From an uncultured Blautia sp. (lineage in GTDB: Bacteria > Bacillota > Clostridia > Lachnospirales > Lachnospiraceae), in the NCBI GenBank assembly GCA_937893675.1, contig CALBGI010000021.1:79867-143866 (forward strand): DNA of 64,000 nt, in the 5' to 3' direction. Under the pieces are notes generated by a model. The model was given only the letters and a program-made list of their open reading frames with translations, was not told the DNA's origin and ran no database searches. This document shows, piece by piece, positions 52,162 through 60,646 of this stretch. The position numbers were made by a program, and so were the translations under genes. Every line of letters starts with the position of its first letter. The first letter of the stretch is position 1.

Positions 52162-52845
52162 TTGGCAAAAGAAAACCGCGAACACAAGTCCAGCGTCTTT
52201 GCAGATCTTTTTTATTATGATGAATCTGCGAAAGAAAATTTGCTGGCACTACATAATGCATTGTACGGAACCCGGTATTCTGATCCGGAGGTGGTGGACC
52301 TGATCGGTCTGGAAGACGTCCTGTTCCGGGATTTCAAAAATGATGTGGCATTTTCCGTGGCTGGACAGAGTATCGTTTTGAGCGAACATCAGAGCACGGT
52401 CAACTCGAATATGCCCATCCGGGATCTGCTTTACATTGCTCGGGAATACGAAAAGGTCATTCCTGCAAGGAGCCGTTACAAGACCGGACTCATAAAAATC
52501 CCTACGCCCCGGTTCCTGGTGTTTTATAACGGCGTGCGGGATCAGCCGCTGGAACAGACCCTGCGTCTGTCCGACGCGTTTATGGAAAAAGAAGATGAGA
52601 TAAGCCTGGAGTTGGTGGTGCGCGTCATCAATATCAACTCCGACAAACACCACGAACTGTTGGAAAAATGCAGAGTGCTGAAGGAATACAGCCTCTTTGT
52701 GGAGACGGCGCGAAAGTATCGGAAAGAGAAAGCACCATTGACAAAAGCCATAAAGGAATGCATAGAAAAGGATATTCTGGCAGATTATCTATTAAAAAAG
52801 AGCAACGAGGTGATCAAATATGCTGATGGCGGAATACGATTATGA
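52162..52845 (+). CDS. Rpn-family nuclease/putative transposase (PD-(D/E)XK)
   Basis: A 227-residue protein of the Rpn/PDDEXK_5 group, linked to recombination-promoting endonuclease activity. FADLFYYDESAKENLLALHN and DVLFRDFKNDVAFSVAGQSI with EHQSTVNSNMPIRDLLYIAR carry the D and ExQ-type active site. TTG 52162 has GAGAGGC about 6 bases upstream and gives the usual AKENREH start. The frame ends KKSNEVIKYADGGIRL where related proteins continue; a second frame (52820-53056) carries that missing end. Confidence 0.8.
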   Translation: MAKENREHKSSVFADLFYYDESAKENLLALHNALYGTRYSDPEVVDLIGLEDVLFRDFKNDVAFSVAGQSIVLSEHQSTVNSNMPIRDLLYIAREYEKVIPARSRYKTGLIKIPTPRFLVFYNGVRDQPLEQTLRLSDAFMEKEDEISLELVVRVININSDKHHELLEKCRVLKEYSLFVETARKYRKEKAPLTKAIKECIEKDILADYLLKKSNEVIKYADGGIRL

Positions 52846-53056
52846 AACAGATATAGAAGTACAGCGGGAGGAAGCCATGGAAAAGGGGTATGACTCCGGC
52901 CTGGCGGAAGGTCGCAGGTCAGGGCTGGTGGAAGGTCGCAACCTGCTCAAGCAGGTAATCCTCCTGCGCCGCTCCGGCAAAACCCATGAGGAAATTGCTG
53001 CGCAATGCGGTGTAGCTGTTGAGGAAGTCAAAGATATGCTGGATGGGCTTGAATAA
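52820..53056 (+). CDS. C-terminal segment of the Rpn-family protein in the +1 frame
   Basis: A 78-residue frame starting MLMAEYDYETDIEVQREEAM, which is the usual C-terminal continuation of Rpn-family proteins, followed by GLAEGRRSGLVEGRNLLKQV and a short HTH-like end (SGKTHEEIAAQCGVAVEEVK). It overlaps the previous gene by 26 bases in the +1 frame. A one-base change would merge them. It may be a frameshifted end, a coupled small protein or a programmed +1 event. Confidence 0.6.
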   Translation: MLMAEYDYETDIEVQREEAMEKGYDSGLAEGRRSGLVEGRNLLKQVILLRRSGKTHEEIAAQCGVAVEEVKDMLDGLE

Positions 53057-53083
53057 AAAAATAATGGATTGTTGTCAAAAGTT

Positions 53084-53115
53084 GGGGTGGCATTCTTTGG
53101 AATGCCGCCCCGTTT
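53084..53115. terminator. Bidirectional-looking terminator between the Rpn gene and the DUF4091 gene
   Basis: A 12-bp stem with one mismatch (53084-53095 with 53100-53111) and TTT on the right. It separates convergent transcripts. Confidence 0.75.
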
Positions 53116-53130
53116 CTGTATTCTGGATGT

Positions 53131-54810
53131 TCAGTCCTTGGGCGCCGGATGAAGCCCGCAGAGCATTTCATGACATTTGTGGCGAAGATCAAAAAGCCAG
53201 GAATCCTCTCTTGGATAAGTGGTAAAGGTCAGAGGCTCTGCAGTGGAAGCATCGAGAAGGGCAAGCACTGTCTCACGTCCGCAATGGGTTTCCAGAAGCT
53301 GGAGAAGCCGCATATCCTGGAGGGCGTCCATGAAGACCTCGCCGCGGATGGAACCCACCGGGCCCTCCTCTCCCGGATAGACTAAAAAGGCGTCCCCGGA
53401 AGGGAAGGCGCAGTCTGCATCTGTCACACAGTAGGGATCGATGTGACGGAGAGAAAAGGCGCTGTTCCAGAAATTGAAGCCCCATTGCAGGAACCCCTGG
53501 ATCTGAAAACGATAAAGCTGAACGCCCAGAATGCGATTCCGCAGAGAAGGCATACAGAAGAAGCGGTTTGAGACCCGGCTGTTCTGACCGCTGCAGTAAT
53601 ACGTCCACAGGTGGGGTACCTGATGTTCCAGAAAAGGCTCTATATGGTCGTTGCAGCAGATGGGGAGATCGACCACGCCCTGCTCGTAATATTCATAATC
53701 AGACAAGGCATCCATGATGGGAAGGTCGCCGATATGCTTTTGCACCATTTGTTTTGCTGCCAGATACGTGGGCAGATGCTCCTTGTGCGGTTCATCGGAA
53801 ATATGAAAATAGCAGCGTTTTTCCAGGCGATGCTTCCGGATGAATTCCATCAGGGCAGGCAGGAAGAGGTCGAGAAAGGTGCGGTATGCGTCTCCTGTGG
53901 AATCGGTGTCCCAGCCAAAGATCGGAAACTGCTCGGAAGGACAGGAGGCTTTTGCCGCCATGATCTTCGGAGCATGAGCCGCTCCCCATTGGGTAAACAG
54001 ATGGGAAAATTCCAGATAGCGGACGCCGCATTTATCGCACAGGGAAATCCAGCGCTCCAGCCGCTCAAAGCCGAACCGGTAAGAGCCGTCCTTGACAAGG
54101 ATAACGTCGATCAGCTGTACGCAGGTTCGTTCCCCGCCAATGGCTGTGTCGAGAGGCGGAGTAAACAGAGGGGTCAGCAGCATATTGACACCATAGGAGA
54201 CCGCGCAGGCCATGTAGCGTTCCACCAGTTTCCAGTAACGCTCACTGAAAACCGGAACCTGATACCAGTCTGCAATACAGTCGGTATGAAACCATTGGGT
54301 ACACAGAAGGGTCTGAGGCGGAAGGGCGAGGTTCCGCCTGTCTATGGCAAAACAGCAGCTTTTGCATTCCTGAGAGGTATTTTCTGTAAAAGTAACGGTC
54401 AGATCATAGACGCCGGAAGCCAGAGCACAGTCTGCCGGAATGGTGACCCAGAGGCTGTGCCACTGTCCGGGAAGCAGCCGCAGGTGCCTGTCAAAGGGCT
54501 GCAGCGGGTCAGGATAGAGCCCTGGCGTATTTCTTAAGACGAAGTCATCCCCTTCGGGAAAATTGGGGAGCATGCTGGGAACCACATCGGTGCGCCTTAA
54601 AATGACATGTTCTGCCAGGGAACCGCTTAAGGAAACCGAGATATCTGTAATGGGAGCCGGTTTTTCCAGACAGTACGCAATTTGAAAGGAATAGCGCTCT
54701 CCAAGCAGCATAGTGTCCTCTTTCAGACGGACAGAAGGGGTGAAGTCCGTATCGGGAAAAATTTTTTCCAGAGAACTGACGCAGAACAGCTGTAATTGTG
54801 TTGCAAGCAT
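53131..54810 (-). CDS. DUF4091-type glycoside-hydrolase-like protein
   Basis: A 559-residue protein with an N-terminal beta-rich part (about 1-170) and a TIM-barrel-like DUF4091 region. Barrel blocks are YGVNMLLTPLFTPP, YLEFSHLFTQWGAAHAPKIM, CYFHISDEPHKEHLPTYLAA and GFLQWGFNFWNSAFS. The ISDEP motif carries likely catalytic acids, as in related glycosidases. No signal peptide, so it acts inside the cell, probably on oligosaccharide brought in by the transporter at 60-64 kb. AGGAGG precedes the ATG. It is read away from the two-component genes. Confidence 0.8.
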   Translation of the reverse strand: MLATQLQLFCVSSLEKIFPDTDFTPSVRLKEDTMLLGERYSFQIAYCLEKPAPITDISVSLSGSLAEHVILRRTDVVPSMLPNFPEGDDFVLRNTPGLYPDPLQPFDRHLRLLPGQWHSLWVTIPADCALASGVYDLTVTFTENTSQECKSCCFAIDRRNLALPPQTLLCTQWFHTDCIADWYQVPVFSERYWKLVERYMACAVSYGVNMLLTPLFTPPLDTAIGGERTCVQLIDVILVKDGSYRFGFERLERWISLCDKCGVRYLEFSHLFTQWGAAHAPKIMAAKASCPSEQFPIFGWDTDSTGDAYRTFLDLFLPALMEFIRKHRLEKRCYFHISDEPHKEHLPTYLAAKQMVQKHIGDLPIMDALSDYEYYEQGVVDLPICCNDHIEPFLEHQVPHLWTYYCSGQNSRVSNRFFCMPSLRNRILGVQLYRFQIQGFLQWGFNFWNSAFSLRHIDPYCVTDADCAFPSGDAFLVYPGEEGPVGSIRGEVFMDALQDMRLLQLLETHCGRETVLALLDASTAEPLTFTTYPREDSWLFDLRHKCHEMLCGLHPAPKD

Positions 54811-54886
54811 AAGAACCTCCTTGTTTGTTATGAGATGATGTTTATCATAGCAGACCTGATTTTAAAACACTATAAGAAATAAAAAA

Positions 54887-54920
54887 AAGCAACGAAAGGA
54901 CAGCATAAAGTGACGATTGT
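54887..54920. promoter_or_regulatory. AAGCAACG-type direct repeat before the response regulator
   Basis: Repeats at 54887-54899 and 54908-54920 are 21 bases apart. The second matches the 60,538 motif at 10 of 13 positions and the first at 9 of 13, including an intact AAGCAACG. The interval 54811-55031 contains no gene. Confidence 0.45.
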
Positions 54921-55031
54921 GGATATGGAGAAGCCAAAAGAAGACTTACAATAGAGACAGTGGAAAAGAATGGTCACAATATAAGCGACTGTGATAGAAT
55001 GAGAAGGAGATTGAAGGCTGGAGGCAGTACG

Positions 55032-56498
55032 ATGAGGATAGCAGTGATAGAGGATGAAACGCTGATTCGCGCAGGAATCCGGAAGAAACTGGAAAAAATG
55101 GGGCAGCAGGTCGTTTTTGATACAGACAACGGGTACCGGCTGTTGGAGTATCTGCGGGAGGAAACGAAGGAACAGCCCCAGGTTTTGTTTGCAGACATCT
55201 GTATGCCTGTTATGGACGGACTGGAGCTGATGAGACAGGTAAAAGAAGAATGGCCGGACCTGGAAGTGGTGATCTTAAGCGGCTATGACAGATTTGAATA
55301 TGCGAGAACCGCGCTGCGTCTGGGCGGGTACGATTATCTTTTGAAGCCCATCCGGCAGGAAGAGCTCTCCAGGGTACTGAGTGCTTTGGAAAAGCAGATA
55401 AAGGAACGCAGTCTGGAAGACAAAGTCCACGACCAGCAGGAAGGTCTGGAAAATCTGGCGGATCATATCTGCAGCAGAGGCGATATTGTACTGACAGAAA
55501 CTACGCGGGAACTGTTAAAGGACGCGTTTCCGGAGGGCTATTATCTTTGTCTTGTCCTGCTGTCCAACTGGGAAAGCCATCTTAACTGGTTTGGCAGGGA
55601 AACCGTGGGGGAATGGTCCTTTATTTATCCCGATCACCCCAATCTTTTGGTCGCGTTGGTGAAACAGGTGGAAAAAAAGAAACTGAAGGAGCAGCTGGAG
55701 GGGATTCCCTTTACTGCATGGTATTCCTCTCTTCTGAAGGATACAGGGAAGATCGGGCACGAAGTCAGGCAGGGGATCCGCTGCATCAAAGATCATCTGA
55801 TGCTGGAAAAGCAGCGGATCTTCAGACAGGGAGAGACCGTCTGCGACGAACCGCGCGTCAGACAGTGGGAAAGCTATTATGAGACCCATTACGAACTGTT
55901 TGTAAAAGGACTGGAAAAGCATCAGAAGCAGGAAATCAAAGAACAGATCGACAGGATTTTAAGCTATCCGGGGATTGCACAGAGCAGGAGAAATCAGGCA
56001 TGGCTGTGGATGGCATGGAAAATATGTGAGCAGTATAATATCCATGAGGGAATTGGCGACACGGTCTGGCTGCAGGAATATGATACGCTGGAGAGCTTCG
56101 TCGAGGGCGCCGGAGAGGCATTGATGCAGCTTCTGGAGGAGCAGGCGGGTTCGGAGGCTATGGAACTGGACAGACCGGTGCTGGAAGCCATTATTGAATA
56201 TATGAACCGGAATTATGCGGGAGACATTACCCTGAAGGGGACCTCCGAGCAGTTTTATATCAACAGAAGCCATCTGGCCAGGATTTTCAAGCTGAAAACG
56301 GGAATGACCTTCAACACGTATCTGACAGAGCTTCGGATCGAAAAAGCCTGCGAGCTGCTGCGGCAGGGCGTCACGATCAGCCGTGTTGCGGAAATGGTGG
56401 GGTATGACAACAGCAGATATTTCAGCCGGGTGTTTTGCAAGGTGAAGGGATGCATTCCAAGCAGATATGGAAAGGAACAGGAAGTCTGTGAAAAATAA
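55032..56498 (+). CDS. YesN-type response regulator with AraC output domain
   Basis: A 488-residue transcription regulator. The receiver domain has the phosphorylated Asp55 in FADICMPVMDG, with acidic EDE at the start and LLKPI. A long central linker (about 130-380) precedes the AraC-type double HTH (ITLKGTSEQFYINRSHLARI, GMTFNTYLTELRIEKACELL, VAEMVGYDNSRYFSRVFCKV). ATG 55032 has GGAGG 8 bases upstream; upstream in-frame starts lack one. It overlaps the kinase gene, so it is the partner. AraC domains bind direct repeats, which are present here and at 60.5 kb. Confidence 0.93.
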   Translation: MRIAVIEDETLIRAGIRKKLEKMGQQVVFDTDNGYRLLEYLREETKEQPQVLFADICMPVMDGLELMRQVKEEWPDLEVVILSGYDRFEYARTALRLGGYDYLLKPIRQEELSRVLSALEKQIKERSLEDKVHDQQEGLENLADHICSRGDIVLTETTRELLKDAFPEGYYLCLVLLSNWESHLNWFGRETVGEWSFIYPDHPNLLVALVKQVEKKKLKEQLEGIPFTAWYSSLLKDTGKIGHEVRQGIRCIKDHLMLEKQRIFRQGETVCDEPRVRQWESYYETHYELFVKGLEKHQKQEIKEQIDRILSYPGIAQSRRNQAWLWMAWKICEQYNIHEGIGDTVWLQEYDTLESFVEGAGEALMQLLEEQAGSEAMELDRPVLEAIIEYMNRNYAGDITLKGTSEQFYINRSHLARIFKLKTGMTFNTYLTELRIEKACELLRQGVTISRVAEMVGYDNSRYFSRVFCKVKGCIPSRYGKEQEVCEK

Positions 56499-58332
56499 AA
56501 GGAATTTCAAAAGCCGACGCTTTTCCTATCAGAAGAAGCTGACTTTTATTTTTACGGTGATGACCGTGAGCGTGATGCTGATCCTTCTGCTGCAGCTTTT
56601 CGGACAGCAGGAGAAAAATGACAGGGAAACACTTTATCGGACCGTGCAGGTGGAAAATCAGAAAAACGCCCAGGCACTGGAAAATGTCTTTGAATCCATC
56701 CAGGATCTGGCAGCCTCCCTTGTGCTGAATGAAAGTGTCTACGGAAGTCTTTACGATCTGCCTTACATAAAAGACAGCACGGATTATGAGGCCTTGACGG
56801 CCAGGCAGGGGCTGGTGAAGTCGATGCTGATCTCCAAGCTGGCCACCATGAGGGAAATGGAGGATATGTATCTGTATTCGGTCAATGGAATGAGCGTTCA
56901 TGTGACGAGACAGTACTCGGATATTGTAGAAGATGATTTTTGGGAACAGGAATGGTATGAGCAGTTGAGCGAAGCGGGGGATTCTCTTTTATATTTTGAT
57001 GAGGGAGAAAAACCTCTTCTTACGATCTGCAGGAGAGTCTGGGAAATCAGAACCGCAAAGCTGGTGGGATATTTGGAGGTGAATTTTGACTTCACAAAAG
57101 AACTCCAGAACATTTTAAAGGAAACCTCACTGAAAGAGGGCTACGGCTATTGTCTGCTTCAGGGCAGCACGCCTGTGCTTACGAATACGCCGGATGGGAT
57201 GAAGGGAAACGAGGTTTTCGGAAGCGTTTCCTGGGATGGAATCGTGGAAATTGAGATGGATAAAAAGGCGTATCTTGTGACTGCCTCTCCCATAGATGGC
57301 ACTGCGTTTACGCTGGTAAGCGGCGTGGACAAACAGGTGCTTCAGGACAGGAGACGGCAGCAGCTTCTTTTTTATGCGCTGGTGATGGCGGCCGGAACGG
57401 GAGGCGCGGTGGGAATCTCCATATTTGCCGCAAGAGGAATGTCCAAAAACATCCACAGGCTGAACAAGGCCATGGAAGAGGCGGAAACCAATCCGAGGGT
57501 GCAGGTACAGATCCGTTCCCGTGACGAGATAGGCATGCTGGGGGATTCCTTTAACAGAATGATCAGAAAGCTGCAGGCCACCTACGAAAATCTTCTGGAA
57601 ACGGAGCTTGATTTAAAGGAGGCGCAGTTTATGGCGCTGCAGGCACAGATCAATCCCCATTTTCTGTATAATACGCTGGAAACCATTGATGCACTGTCCG
57701 TCTGTGAGAGAACGGACGATATCGGGAAAATCGTGCAGGCCCTGTCGGAATGCTTCCGGTATGCCATGGAGGAAAAAAAGAGCGTTCCCTTGAGGGAAGA
57801 GCTGCAGCATGTGACGCAGTACCTGAAGATCATGTTTATCCGTTATGAAAACAAATTTGCTTACCGGATAGAAATGGACGAAGAAGCGGCAGATCTGCAG
57901 GTGCCCAAGATCATTCTGCAGCCCCTTGCGGAAAATGCCATCGTCCACAGCATTTTAAAGCAGGAGCGGTTCGGGGAGATCACCATTCGCTGTGCGTGCA
58001 AAGAAAAGGAAATCTGTCTTGAGGTGACGGACAACGGTGCGGGAATGGATGAGGAAGCGTTGTGTTCCCTGCGGGAGCGTCTGAAAAAGAATCAGACACG
58101 TTTTGTTTTGGAGAACAGCGGGGCACCGGAAGAGAGCCCGAAAAAAAGAGGTCATATCGGTGTGAGCAACGTGGACAGAAGACTGCGGTATTTCTTTGGT
58201 GAGAGATATCATATGGAGGTGGAAAGTATTGCGAAGGAAAAAACCGTATTCCGCATCTGTATTGCGTTAACGGATATGCCGCCCCAAACGGTCACGGGAG
58301 CGGAGAGTCAAAGAGAGAAGGAGAACGAGTGA
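56488..58332 (+). CDS. YesM-type sensor histidine kinase
   Basis: A 614-residue membrane kinase. An N-terminal TM segment (LTFIFTVMTVSVMLILLLQL) and a large extracellular sensor (about 45-285) precede a second TM segment and HAMP (ARGMSKNIHRLNKAMEEAET). The His-kinase domain has INPHFLYNTLETIDAL with the phosphorylated His (near residue 391), then LQPLAENAIVHSIL (N box) and VTDNGAGMDEE (G1). GTG 56488 has AGGAACAGGAAG just before it; ATG 56467 has no ribosome site. It overlaps the response-regulator gene by 11 bases. The sensor likely reads an extracellular glycan or sugar. Confidence 0.92.
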   Translation: MKNKRNFKSRRFSYQKKLTFIFTVMTVSVMLILLLQLFGQQEKNDRETLYRTVQVENQKNAQALENVFESIQDLAASLVLNESVYGSLYDLPYIKDSTDYEALTARQGLVKSMLISKLATMREMEDMYLYSVNGMSVHVTRQYSDIVEDDFWEQEWYEQLSEAGDSLLYFDEGEKPLLTICRRVWEIRTAKLVGYLEVNFDFTKELQNILKETSLKEGYGYCLLQGSTPVLTNTPDGMKGNEVFGSVSWDGIVEIEMDKKAYLVTASPIDGTAFTLVSGVDKQVLQDRRRQQLLFYALVMAAGTGGAVGISIFAARGMSKNIHRLNKAMEEAETNPRVQVQIRSRDEIGMLGDSFNRMIRKLQATYENLLETELDLKEAQFMALQAQINPHFLYNTLETIDALSVCERTDDIGKIVQALSECFRYAMEEKKSVPLREELQHVTQYLKIMFIRYENKFAYRIEMDEEAADLQVPKIILQPLAENAIVHSILKQERFGEITIRCACKEKEICLEVTDNGAGMDEEALCSLRERLKKNQTRFVLENSGAPEESPKKRGHIGVSNVDRRLRYFFGERYHMEVESIAKEKTVFRICIALTDMPPQTVTGAESQREKENE

Positions 58333-58334
58333 GT

Positions 58335-60530
58335 ATGAAAAAAGCATTTGTGAAGGCAAAGCCTGTATGGCTTGCAGGAAAGAGCAAAGAAACCAACTGC
58401 TGCATGAGGATGACCTGCTGCTTTTCCGGAAAAGAAAACAGCAGGGAAGCAGACGCCTCCTCCGCGGAGATGGAGCTTGCCATTGCCACGGCGGGGATTT
58501 ACCGCGTCTATTTAAACGGCAGCTTTCTGGGGCATGGACCGGCAAGAGCGGCGCATGGATATTTCAGGCAGGACAGGATCACCCTGCCCCAAAGCCTGCT
58601 TTCAGAGAACAATATTCTGGCAGTGGAGGCTCTGAATTTTTATACGGACAGCTACTATGTTCCCAAACAGGAGGCCTTTGTGCAGGCGGAACTGCGAAAA
58701 GGGGACCAGGTGCTTGCCTGTACCGGAGAGGGTGGAGGATTCCTGATGCAGAAGGCTGCAGAGCGGGTGCAGGACGTCCCGAGATACAGCTTTCAGAGGC
58801 CATGGACAGAGTCCTTCCGCCTGGAGGAAGGATATGATCTCTGGAGAACACAGGGGATCGCTGAGCCGGAAGCCATAGAAGTGTTTTCCGAAAAGAAGAT
58901 TCTGCCGCGGCATGTTCCCTGGTACGATTTCCCTGTGCTGGAGCAGAAGGCAGCGGCAGGCATGGAAGTGCCGCAGGAAAACACAAAGAAAGAAATGCCC
59001 CTGGAAGAGGGGGCGTCTTATATTGCGGATATGGGAAAAAATGCCACCGGATTCCTGGGCGTGGAGGTGCGCTGCGAAGCAAATGCCTGTCTGGAGCTGG
59101 TGTTTGACGAGGTTTTGTCGGAGGGGGACGTATGTAAGGACCGGCTGGGCTGTCTGAATGAGCTTCGGATGGAGTTTGCGCCGGGACATTACTGCGTGGA
59201 GACCATACAGCCTTACACCTGCCGTTATATCAAGCCCATTGCCCGTGCAGGGAAGCTTACGATCGAACGGATCTATATCCGGGAACTGAAAAATACCTGT
59301 GTGAAGGCAGAGTTTTGCTGTGACGACGAGGCGGTAAACCGGGTTTATCAGGCAGGCGTTGAGACCTTTGCCCAGAATGCCGTGGATATTTATATGGACT
59401 GCCCGTCCAGAGAGAGGGCCGGCTGGCTGTGCGACAGCTTTTTTACCGGCCGGGTGGAATGGGAGCTGACGGGAAAGCATCTTGTGGAGGATAATTTCCT
59501 GGAAAATTACTGCCTGCCGGAAACCTTTGCCTGTCTGCCGGAGGGCATGGTGCCCATGTGCTATCCTTCGGACCATTTCAACGGCAACTTTATTGCCAAC
59601 TGGGCTTTGTGGCTGATCCTGGAGCTGTATGAATATCAGGGAAGAAAGCCGGAAACAGCGCTGACAGAGGGGCTGAAAAAACGAGTGGAGGGCATTTTTC
59701 GGTTTCTGGAGCAGTATGAAGGCCCGGAAGGACTGCTGGAGGATGTGCCGGGCTGGGTATTTGTGGAATGGTCGCAGGCAAATGAGGTGACCGCAGGTGT
59801 AAACTTCCCGTCCAACATGGTCTACAGTGCAGCGTATCTTGCGGCCTCCTGCCTGTATGATGTGCCCCGGTGGAGGGAAAAGGGCATGATGCTTCGCGAA
59901 AAGATCCAGGAGCTGTCTTTTGACGGAGAGTGGTTCCGGGACCAGGCGCTTCGCCAAAACGGGGTGCTCATGTGTCAGGACTGTGTGACGGAGGTATGCC
60001 AGTATTATGCATTTTTCTTTGGGGTTGCAGATAAAAAAAGAAATCGTTGCCTGTTTGAGAGACTGTTAAATGAATTTGGTCCGCACAGACAAAAGGAGGG
60101 AAAATATCCGGAGGTCTGGCCGGCAAATGCTTTTATCGGCAATTACCTCCGAATGGAGCTTTTGTCCAAAGAGGGAAGAGCAGAGCAGCTTCTGCAGGAG
60201 ACAAAGGGATATTTTGACTACATGGCGCTGCGAACGGGAACCTTGTGGGAAAACACAGGCGCGTATGCAAGCTGCAATCACGGATTTGCCTCTCACATTA
60301 CCCACTGCCTGTATCGGGATGTGCTGGGCGTAGAAGAAATAACAGAAAAAAAGGTGCGCATCCGCCTTCACAGACTGTCTGTCTGTTTCTGCCGGGGAGT
60401 GCTTCCCGCAAATGGCGGAAGCATTTCGGTGGAATGGAGAAGAGAGGGGGACAAAGTTTATCTTCACACAGAGCTGCCGGATGGCTTCGAGGCTGAGGTT
60501 CTCTGCGAGGACGGGCTGCAGCTTGCATGA
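58335..60530 (+). CDS. Alpha-L-rhamnosidase-like protein (GH78 family)
   Basis: A 731-residue hydrolase with an N-terminal beta-sandwich (YRVYLNGSFLGHGPAR, NNILAVEALNFYTDS) and an (alpha/alpha)6 barrel. In GH78 the catalytic acid sits in a DCPxRDERxGW block; here it reads DCPSRERAGWLCDSFFTGR near residue 355, with one residue fewer. VFVEWSQANEV follows. No signal peptide, so cytosolic. It links to rfbC, since a rhamnose-bearing glycan would be a substrate (inference). ATG 58335 has AGGAGAACGAG upstream. Confidence 0.85.
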   Translation: MKKAFVKAKPVWLAGKSKETNCCMRMTCCFSGKENSREADASSAEMELAIATAGIYRVYLNGSFLGHGPARAAHGYFRQDRITLPQSLLSENNILAVEALNFYTDSYYVPKQEAFVQAELRKGDQVLACTGEGGGFLMQKAAERVQDVPRYSFQRPWTESFRLEEGYDLWRTQGIAEPEAIEVFSEKKILPRHVPWYDFPVLEQKAAAGMEVPQENTKKEMPLEEGASYIADMGKNATGFLGVEVRCEANACLELVFDEVLSEGDVCKDRLGCLNELRMEFAPGHYCVETIQPYTCRYIKPIARAGKLTIERIYIRELKNTCVKAEFCCDDEAVNRVYQAGVETFAQNAVDIYMDCPSRERAGWLCDSFFTGRVEWELTGKHLVEDNFLENYCLPETFACLPEGMVPMCYPSDHFNGNFIANWALWLILELYEYQGRKPETALTEGLKKRVEGIFRFLEQYEGPEGLLEDVPGWVFVEWSQANEVTAGVNFPSNMVYSAAYLAASCLYDVPRWREKGMMLREKIQELSFDGEWFRDQALRQNGVLMCQDCVTEVCQYYAFFFGVADKKRNRCLFERLLNEFGPHRQKEGKYPEVWPANAFIGNYLRMELLSKEGRAEQLLQETKGYFDYMALRTGTLWENTGAYASCNHGFASHITHCLYRDVLGVEEITEKKVRIRLHRLSVCFCRGVLPANGGSISVEWRREGDKVYLHTELPDGFEAEVLCEDGLQLA

Positions 60531-60537
60531 GCGGTAA

Positions 60538-60571
60538 AGCAACGTTTGTACACGTTTCAAGCAACCTTTGT
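60538..60571. promoter_or_regulatory. Direct repeat AGCAAC(G/C)TTTGT, 22-bp period, before the transporter operon
   Basis: AGCAACGTTTGT at 60538-60549 and AGCAACCTTTGT at 60560-60571 differ by one base. A possible -10 (TATTAT, 60598-60603) lies downstream. This is the spacing expected for two AraC-domain half-sites on one helix face. Confidence 0.6.
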
Positions 60572-60646
60572 TTCTTATGCAGGCGTACAGGGCGTGGTAT
60601 TATCTATATATCAAGAGAGCAAAAAGCTCGGAAGCGGAGGTAAATT

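Noticed and set aside
60541..60560. Possible catabolite-repression (cre) site near ACACGTTTCA
   Set aside because: Its spacing is one base short of the consensus; the region is better explained by the direct repeats.
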